Shown piece after piece: positions 59,901 through 64,000 of a DNA stretch of 64,000 nucleotides. Source of the stretch: Gammaproteobacteria bacterium (lineage in GTDB: Bacteria > Pseudomonadota > Gammaproteobacteria > Berkiellales > Berkiellaceae); NCBI GenBank assembly GCA_016191245.1, contig JACPOY010000030.1, forward strand, positions 62,001 through 126,000, in the 5' to 3' direction. The notes below the pieces were generated by a model. That model did no database searches and was not told the origin of the DNA. It saw only the letters and a list, made by a program, of their open reading frames with translations. Both the position numbers and the translations under genes were made by a program. Numbering within the stretch: position 1 is the first letter of the stretch; every line of letters begins with the position of its first letter.

Positions 59901-59991
59901 TAATCTCCAGTTCCTTTCTGTGATGCTGCAGGTTTGTCAGCGCTTGTATGCTTTTTTGTGCATTTTCAATTTCGCTAGCACTAAAGGCCAT
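56944..59991 (-). CDS. Ankyrin protein with embedded YopT-like (C58) cysteine protease domain
   Basis: 1015 residues, no signal peptide. Ankyrin repeats occupy ~50-300 (TPLMIAIEQKNFPYIKYLVE, SPVHFAASCT) and ~583-940 (GDTALDLAIMYNKPDMLAEI, GACVLHQAVLSGDTDMVKML). Between them a domain with SAEGLCNGLEFL (C347), GGSAHATSLYI (H490) and LFYYDPN (D506) reads as a C58 papain-like protease. YopT uses C139, H258, D274; the H-D spacing of 16 is the same and the FDPN-type motif is shared. YopT cleaves prenylated Rho GTPases. GAGG stands seven bases before the ATG. Probable effector; target unknown. Confidence 0.7.
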   Translation of the reverse strand: MAFSASEIENAQKSIQALTNLQHHRKELEIIWAQKNEKILEPTDINFPDIEGFTLLDYAIILQDMDQIQQLISEGAKSNKASDLAKRSENEAILQHIPTISSDASNDPNTTLFHLAAQLNFDTFHEKMNEVYGPTNWGDALDTYDSNGYTPLMIAIEQKNFPYIKYLVEQGCDVNKLFKTAPFTAIDFALFAGNIDVVNYLKENGARLDLIDHEGKCLLSKAIMTGNIELVKFALLQEVDYTMTDFYGRSPVHFAASCTNPEIIELILKDKRCEPFKSSLDLLGRDPFQVAINHDNHAFISQMEPTVQNREKRDDILIAQGHLIKKLKYYLRLTNQNPDTLSAEGLCNGLEFLSLVLTDKGKQKDFLDTLKIISKWAGSYEGLDDTRAVSSLIDKYTDVKDLFRLFSDHAILLQQSNLDEELTKLNPSQKSRKEQYAIIGENDNDFSLAQHFSLNYNDNHASLNEAQLAEYITILSRLPNTKVSFGGSAHATSLYITDQKNLFYYDPNIEYELASLEKPETVAGLIKNFKYKALHLNSDYMLINITAYHSRGFSHDTYSFFKENEIPQTIEEANSYQNNSPNKFTHLHVAVLTDSISDLKKILMTAKVDVNAKDDNGDTALDLAIMYNKPDMLAEILNSPELKISISTLNYKSILASDHNIKELLRHAIGKMLNSENDYSEEIKALLLRNTDDYTDTILVRFLKENYLLETTKQLARGNVNQNINELMNAAAPDQIKEFLVELIRGSPDINIPAQDGIYPIHAFAKGNISTSDAKEVISALHTKGVDVNGISSEGETPLISALKKSRFMQRDEFINWLIDSGANVNTAESQYKITPLFLSLFYYGNREIAEKLLEHGANVNHQIYNGACVLHQAVLSGDTDMVKMLLKYGADFTIKDENQKSPLTYAIENNHEEIIKLFTNKKLKITEIVDLVNQSKTRNTENKDNIPLVEETRAAVDIKDTNPLSLPVAKRHHLFFASHEIPESLSWFQKALEKQSHLQADTNKDDHESEHVKP

Positions 59992-60086
59992 CGCACTGCC
60001 TCAGAGTTAATCATCATAATATAAAGACATGAATTGGATGCGTGAAGTTCAATGTTAATAAGTGTAATTACCCATAAGGAAGCAAT

Positions 60087-60491
60087 ATGATTGATGGCAT
60101 TAATTTATGGGCTGTTTTAACAGCGGCACTTTCTGCATTTTTACTAGGAGGTGTTTGGTATTCCAAAGTATTATTTGGTAATATCTGGGCTAGAGAAAAT
60201 GGGATGCAAATAAATAATAAAGACAAAGGTCATCGCGCATACGTATTTATTTTTTCGTTCATACTATCATTCATTGCCGCTTTTGCACTCGCTCTTTTAC
60301 TACGACGTAAACCTGGTTTTTATATGGCATTTCATACGGGCATTTTAACCGGTGTTTGCTGGGTAAGTACTTCTTTTGGCATTAATTACTTATTTGCCAA
60401 TCGCAGTCTTAAATTATTTCTGATTGATGCGGGTTATCATACTTGTCAATTTACGCTTTATGGTCTTATTTTAGGTTTATGGTCGCACTGA
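60087..60491 (+). CDS. DUF1761 membrane protein
   Basis: 134 residues, about four membrane helices. AALSAFLLGGVWYSKVLFGN near the N-terminus is the hallmark of DUF1761 proteins, whose function is unknown. AAGGA lies well placed before the ATG. Single gene, divergent from the C58-ankyrin gene. Confidence 0.88.
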   Translation: MIDGINLWAVLTAALSAFLLGGVWYSKVLFGNIWARENGMQINNKDKGHRAYVFIFSFILSFIAAFALALLLRRKPGFYMAFHTGILTGVCWVSTSFGINYLFANRSLKLFLIDAGYHTCQFTLYGLILGLWSH

Positions 60492-60510
60492 TTTTAGTCA
60501 AAAAACTATT

Positions 60511-60717
60511 TCATTTAGATGATTTGACTTGTGATTTTTGATTTTGGGTGTGCAAGAAGGTTCCCAAGCTGCCAGGACCTTTTTTAGTACTTGCTTGGCG
60601 GCCTGCTGGGGATCCTGCCACAGCACCTGGACCACTACTTTGCTCAGTCATATTTGCACAACCTGTAGATAATGTAGCCATGACCAATATGAATGCACTT
60701 AATATTTCATTTCTCAT
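60511..60717 (-). CDS. Small lipoprotein
   Basis: 68 residues from ATG 60717, AAGGTG upstream. Lipoprotein signal (ILSAFILVMATLSTGC) followed by a short disordered Gly/Ser/Lys-rich chain (GPGAVAGSPAGRQASTKKGP). No family recognised. It lies just downstream of the RND exporter gene on the same strand and could be transcribed with it. Confidence 0.6.
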   Translation of the reverse strand: MRNEILSAFILVMATLSTGCANMTEQSSGPGAVAGSPAGRQASTKKGPGSLGTFLHTQNQKSQVKSSK

Positions 60718-60807
60718 AATTTCACCTTTTAGAAGTAAATTATTCTTATGATTAGAAGAATTAATATAAAAAAAGTTCATTATTTATGATGAGTTTGATA
60801 ATTATAA

Positions 60808-63240
60808 TTATTTGATGGTCGGTTTAAATTTACAGAGTAGTATGGGTAGAAGAATGATATCTGCAGCTAAGGCAACCAACATGGCACAGCTTGTAAGTAA
60901 GCCAAAATAAATAGTTGGAACAAAATTTGAAAAAATGAGAATTGAAAAACCTAAAGCAATAATGAAACTTGTAAATAACATGGATAACCCAACGGTGCGA
61001 TGAGAGTCTTTAACTGCTTGCCAGTAATCTCCACTTTTTCTATATTCTTCCATATAGCGGTGAGTAAAGTGAATACTATCATCAACACCGATACCTAAAG
61101 TTATTGCTGCGATAACAATAGTCATCAAATCTAGGGAGATACCTGCCCAGCCCATTAGACCCAGCACAAAGACTGCTGAGAAAATATTGGGAATGAGAGC
61201 GATAAGAGCTATCGTTAAGCTTCTAAAGAAGACAATAAACATGAAAAACATATAAATAAAAACAAACCCTAAGGTTAAAATTTGTGATTTAAAAAAAGAT
61301 TGCAAAACATTATCATATAAGACTAACATGCCAGTCAGTTTGATTTGTCGCGGTTCCAAGTTAAATTTATTAGTTAAATCGTGACGTATTCTATTTAGCA
61401 GTTCATTTCGTTTTAAATTATAATCAGATTCAAACACTCTAATGCTAATACGCAATTGATCTCCATCTTTTGAGAGATAAGGTGAAATTAATTCTTTTTT
61501 GGCATTTGGCGGAAATTTTTCATATACCAAAGACAGAAATTTGTTATCTAGCGTAGTTTTAGGATCTATGGTCTCAAGAATAGCCATTGTGGTTGCGATA
61601 GATAATACTTTTCCTACATGTGGTAGGGATTCTAAATATAAATGTATGGCTGTAATTTTACCGAGAATTTCTCGGTTCAACCAATAACTGTCAAACGCAA
61701 ATCCTTCCTCATTCTGCTGAATTTGTTTGTTTTTAGAAGAACGGGGGGCATCAATGATGATTTCTAATGGAGTCGTTCCGCCAAATTGTTTGTCAATCAA
61801 TTCCATTCCTTGGTAGATTTCAGTTGATTTCTTATAGTAATCAATAAATCTATTTTCTACGGATAAGAAAGATATTCCTATTGCAGAAACAATACCAAAC
61901 GCAACAAATACAAGAAGGATCGAATTTGGCCAGCGCTGAATGCTATCTGCAATAAAAAGAGTAATTTTTTCAGTGAAAAGATTGGGTAATTTCGCTGGAT
62001 GTTTAGCTTTGAAAAGTGAAAGAGAAGCGGGGAAAAAAGTGAAAGCTAGGATGAAACTAATCGTTAACCCAATGGCCATGATTAAACCAAAATCAATCAA
62101 TGGTTGAATACCACTAACTACTAATGATCCAAACCCAAAAATAGAGGTTCCTGAGGTATAAAAACAAGGCGCAAATTTAGACTTTAAAGTAGATAAGATT
62201 AGCTCATCCCCATTCTCATCCTCGCTTTTGCTTTTTAATTCCAGCTCTCTGTAAGATACTATCAAGTAAATGATCAATGAAAATGTAAGGATCAATAATA
62301 AAGGTGGAAAATTGGATGAGACAACCGTTACAGGCCATCCAATGAGACCTAATAAGCCCATCACGAATAAACCAGAAAGTAAGCAAGTGATAAGCGGCAA
62401 AATAACCCAGCGAATCTCTCTAAATATTAAAAAAAGTAAGACAATAATACATATTGTAACGATCAGACCAAAACGATAAAAATCATGCTTGATAAAGGTA
62501 ATTGAATCAGCCGCTATCATAGGTATGCCACCTAAATGTAAAGATGCATTCTTACTATGATTATGCATCACGTGACGTATCTTCTCGATAGTATCATGCT
62601 GTTTTCTAATGGCTTCTGATCGATTGGGATCGATTTCTTTAGTGAATATTTCTTTTATATTTTGTTTTATCTGATTTGCATTTTTAGATGAAGATTTTGT
62701 TGATTTTCTAGGATCTTTATTATCATCAACTATATCTATTAGTAGCGCTGTACTTTTTCCATCTTTGCTTAAAAGCAATCCTCTAAAAAATGGGCTAATC
62801 AGAAGCTCCTGTTTGGCTAATGTCAAATTTGCATTTTTGTTCTCAATCGTGATTATTTGCTTACTGAGATCTTCATAGGTGACAGGAGGGCTTTTGATAA
62901 GAGGAACATCTATGATACTTGTAATATCTTTAACATTTTTAATCTGTTTTAATTGTTGTTTTAACTTTTGTAAATCGTCAAGTACTGATTGGCTAAATAC
63001 ATCCTTTTTAGGTGAATATGTTAGTATTAGATAATCATCTAATCCATATTTTGTTTTTATCGATCTGTAGTAATTTAAATCTTTATCGTTTTTTAGAAGT
63101 AGCGTTTCAGCTGAGGCATCAAATTGAAATTTTGAGGCATAAGAACCCATCCAAGCAGCTAAAATGAAGATTGGTATTAAAGTAATGCTAGGATGTTTTA
63201 ACACTAACCATATATACAGATTTTTTAGCCACTGTATCAA
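60808..63240 (-). CDS. RND-superfamily (MMPL/HpnN-like) exporter
   Basis: 810 residues, apparently from a TTG start with GGAGA upstream; no better start precedes the first membrane helix. Two repeats of one helix, a large periplasmic loop and five helices are seen, as in MMPL/SSD transporters. The second half has DLMTIVIAAITLGIGVDDSIHF with the charged residues of RND TM4. Members move lipids, hopanoids or drugs. Ogt is encoded ~100 bases upstream on the same strand. Confidence 0.88.
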   Translation of the reverse strand: MIQWLKNLYIWLVLKHPSITLIPIFILAAWMGSYASKFQFDASAETLLLKNDKDLNYYRSIKTKYGLDDYLILTYSPKKDVFSQSVLDDLQKLKQQLKQIKNVKDITSIIDVPLIKSPPVTYEDLSKQIITIENKNANLTLAKQELLISPFFRGLLLSKDGKSTALLIDIVDDNKDPRKSTKSSSKNANQIKQNIKEIFTKEIDPNRSEAIRKQHDTIEKIRHVMHNHSKNASLHLGGIPMIAADSITFIKHDFYRFGLIVTICIIVLLFLIFREIRWVILPLITCLLSGLFVMGLLGLIGWPVTVVSSNFPPLLLILTFSLIIYLIVSYRELELKSKSEDENGDELILSTLKSKFAPCFYTSGTSIFGFGSLVVSGIQPLIDFGLIMAIGLTISFILAFTFFPASLSLFKAKHPAKLPNLFTEKITLFIADSIQRWPNSILLVFVAFGIVSAIGISFLSVENRFIDYYKKSTEIYQGMELIDKQFGGTTPLEIIIDAPRSSKNKQIQQNEEGFAFDSYWLNREILGKITAIHLYLESLPHVGKVLSIATTMAILETIDPKTTLDNKFLSLVYEKFPPNAKKELISPYLSKDGDQLRISIRVFESDYNLKRNELLNRIRHDLTNKFNLEPRQIKLTGMLVLYDNVLQSFFKSQILTLGFVFIYMFFMFIVFFRSLTIALIALIPNIFSAVFVLGLMGWAGISLDLMTIVIAAITLGIGVDDSIHFTHRYMEEYRKSGDYWQAVKDSHRTVGLSMLFTSFIIALGFSILIFSNFVPTIYFGLLTSCAMLVALAADIILLPILLCKFKPTIK

Positions 63241-63338
63241 TAGATATCTCCAGAACCACTATAATTTTGATGATTATTGCCAAATGAATCATGGGGATGT
63301 ATTGAAGGATAGCAGATATAGATTGATGATTTTTTATG

Positions 63339-63923
63339 CTAGCGATATTTCATTTCATGCTCAATTAACCATTTTTTTCGTTCAAGTCCACCGCCATATC
63401 CGCCCAATTTGCCATTATGATTGATAACCCGATGGCAAGGTATAACAACGGCAAATTGATTTTTACCATTAGCATTGGCAACGGCGCGAAACGCGGTTGG
63501 TTTTCCACATAAGATAGCAATATCATAATAAGAGCGGGTTTGACCAAAAGGTATTTTTTTTAATTCATTCCATACTTGTTTTTGAAACGGTGTTCCTACA
63601 TTAGATAATGGGGTTTTAAAACGCTTTAATTCACCCTTAAAATACTTTTTTAATTCAAGTTTAATAGAGACAAGAGGAGGAGTTTGTCCTGCGAAAATAA
63701 CAGAGTTAGTCTTGTTTCTAAGGTGTCCAATTTCACGCATTAAACCCCGCCAATCTACAAATTCTAAAAGAAAAAGATGCTTCTGATCGGCAATGGCTAG
63801 CATATCGCCAAGCGGTGTTTTCATTAAAGCCGTATGCAAAATGTTACTATATGTATTTTTTGAAGTAGAGTTCGGTATTCCTGAAAATACATGTTTAAAA
63901 TCACTCATTGATTTAGTATTCAT
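63339..63923 (-). CDS. ogt: Methylated-DNA--protein-cysteine methyltransferase
   Basis: 194 residues. It repairs O6-methylguanine by suicide transfer to the Cys in VVIPCHRVINHNGKLGGYGGG, the invariant PCHR motif. The DNA-binding helix region TPFQKQVWNELKKIPFGQTRSY is present, as is the Ogt-like N-terminal domain (TPLGDMLAIADQKHLFLLEF). A possible alternative start is the ATG six codons in. Same strand as the RND gene. Confidence 0.93.
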   Translation of the reverse strand: MNTKSMSDFKHVFSGIPNSTSKNTYSNILHTALMKTPLGDMLAIADQKHLFLLEFVDWRGLMREIGHLRNKTNSVIFAGQTPPLVSIKLELKKYFKGELKRFKTPLSNVGTPFQKQVWNELKKIPFGQTRSYYDIAILCGKPTAFRAVANANGKNQFAVVIPCHRVINHNGKLGGYGGGLERKKWLIEHEMKYR

Positions 63924-64000
63924 TGTTAATAATTCCAGTTAGAGGTGTTTTATAGCCATTCTAAATAAAGCCGATATAATTAATTAATATTCTTGGTATG

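Overview
The window looks like an AT-rich gammaproteobacterial chromosome with a host-associated life style, most plausibly a member of the Legionellales/Berkiellales-type intracellular bacteria. Two facts support this. Housekeeping blocks keep classic gammaproteobacterial gene order (mnmA-purB near icd; cspD-clpS-clpA-infA-aat-trxB-ftsK-lolA-rarA-serS; uvrY-uvrC-pgsA-tRNA Gly/Cys/Leu). Accessory stretches carry eukaryote-like proteins: ankyrin repeats, a RhoGAP-like domain, a J-domain membrane protein and several papain-like or CE-clan-like cysteine hydrolases. The genus is an inference; no rRNA lies in the window.

Layout. 1-0.6 kb: 3' end of ppsA. 0.8-10.9 kb: a block of putative effector genes: a RhoGAP-like protein with a proline-rich tail, three paralogous proteins sharing an H-N-Q-C (Ulp1/YopJ-like) core with graded ankyrin content, an exported secretin-N-domain protein, and a papain-like toxin/deamidase-type protein with Sel1/TPR-like repeats. 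10.9-28.7 kb: conserved core genes for purine synthesis, tRNA thiolation, isocitrate dehydrogenase, the ClpAP/N-end-rule machinery (clpS, clpA, aat), redox (trxB), cell division (ftsK), lipoprotein sorting (lolA), replication repair (rarA) and serS, then an outer-membrane protein/small phosphate-binding-like pair and a BI-1 family membrane protein. 28.9-33.0 kb: tRNA-Ser, the uvrY-uvrC-pgsA operon and a tRNA-Gly/Cys/Leu cluster with two copies of a long hairpin repeat between the tRNAs.

33.0-37.8 kb is a 4.8 kb integrative element inserted in the 3' end of tRNA-Leu(TAA): a tyrosine integrase, an AbiEi/AbiEii toxin-antitoxin pair, truncated gene remnants, a 35 bp att duplication and related 19 bp motifs (candidate integrase arm sites) at both ends. 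37.8-45.5 kb is a patch of accessory genes: small lipoproteins, a double-glycine-leader peptide, an exported choloylglycine-hydrolase-like enzyme, an alpha/beta hydrolase and a J-domain membrane protein. 45.7-50.9 kb is a metal-transport operon (copA, cupredoxin, second P-type ATPase). 51-64 kb mixes metabolic and envelope genes (threonine dehydratase, MarR regulator, YbdK-type ligase, tandem L,D-transpeptidases, Kef-type antiporter, RND exporter, Ogt) with a 1015-residue protein in which a YopT-like C58 catalytic triad sits between two ankyrin arrays.

The most noteworthy material is the collection of cysteine-hydrolase architectures (CE-like trio, papain-like/TPR protein, C58-ankyrin protein) together with the bacterial RhoGAP candidate: a set of putative translocated effectors that would act on host small GTPases, ubiquitin-like conjugates or glutamine side chains. 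All functions are read from motifs by eye; no search was run.
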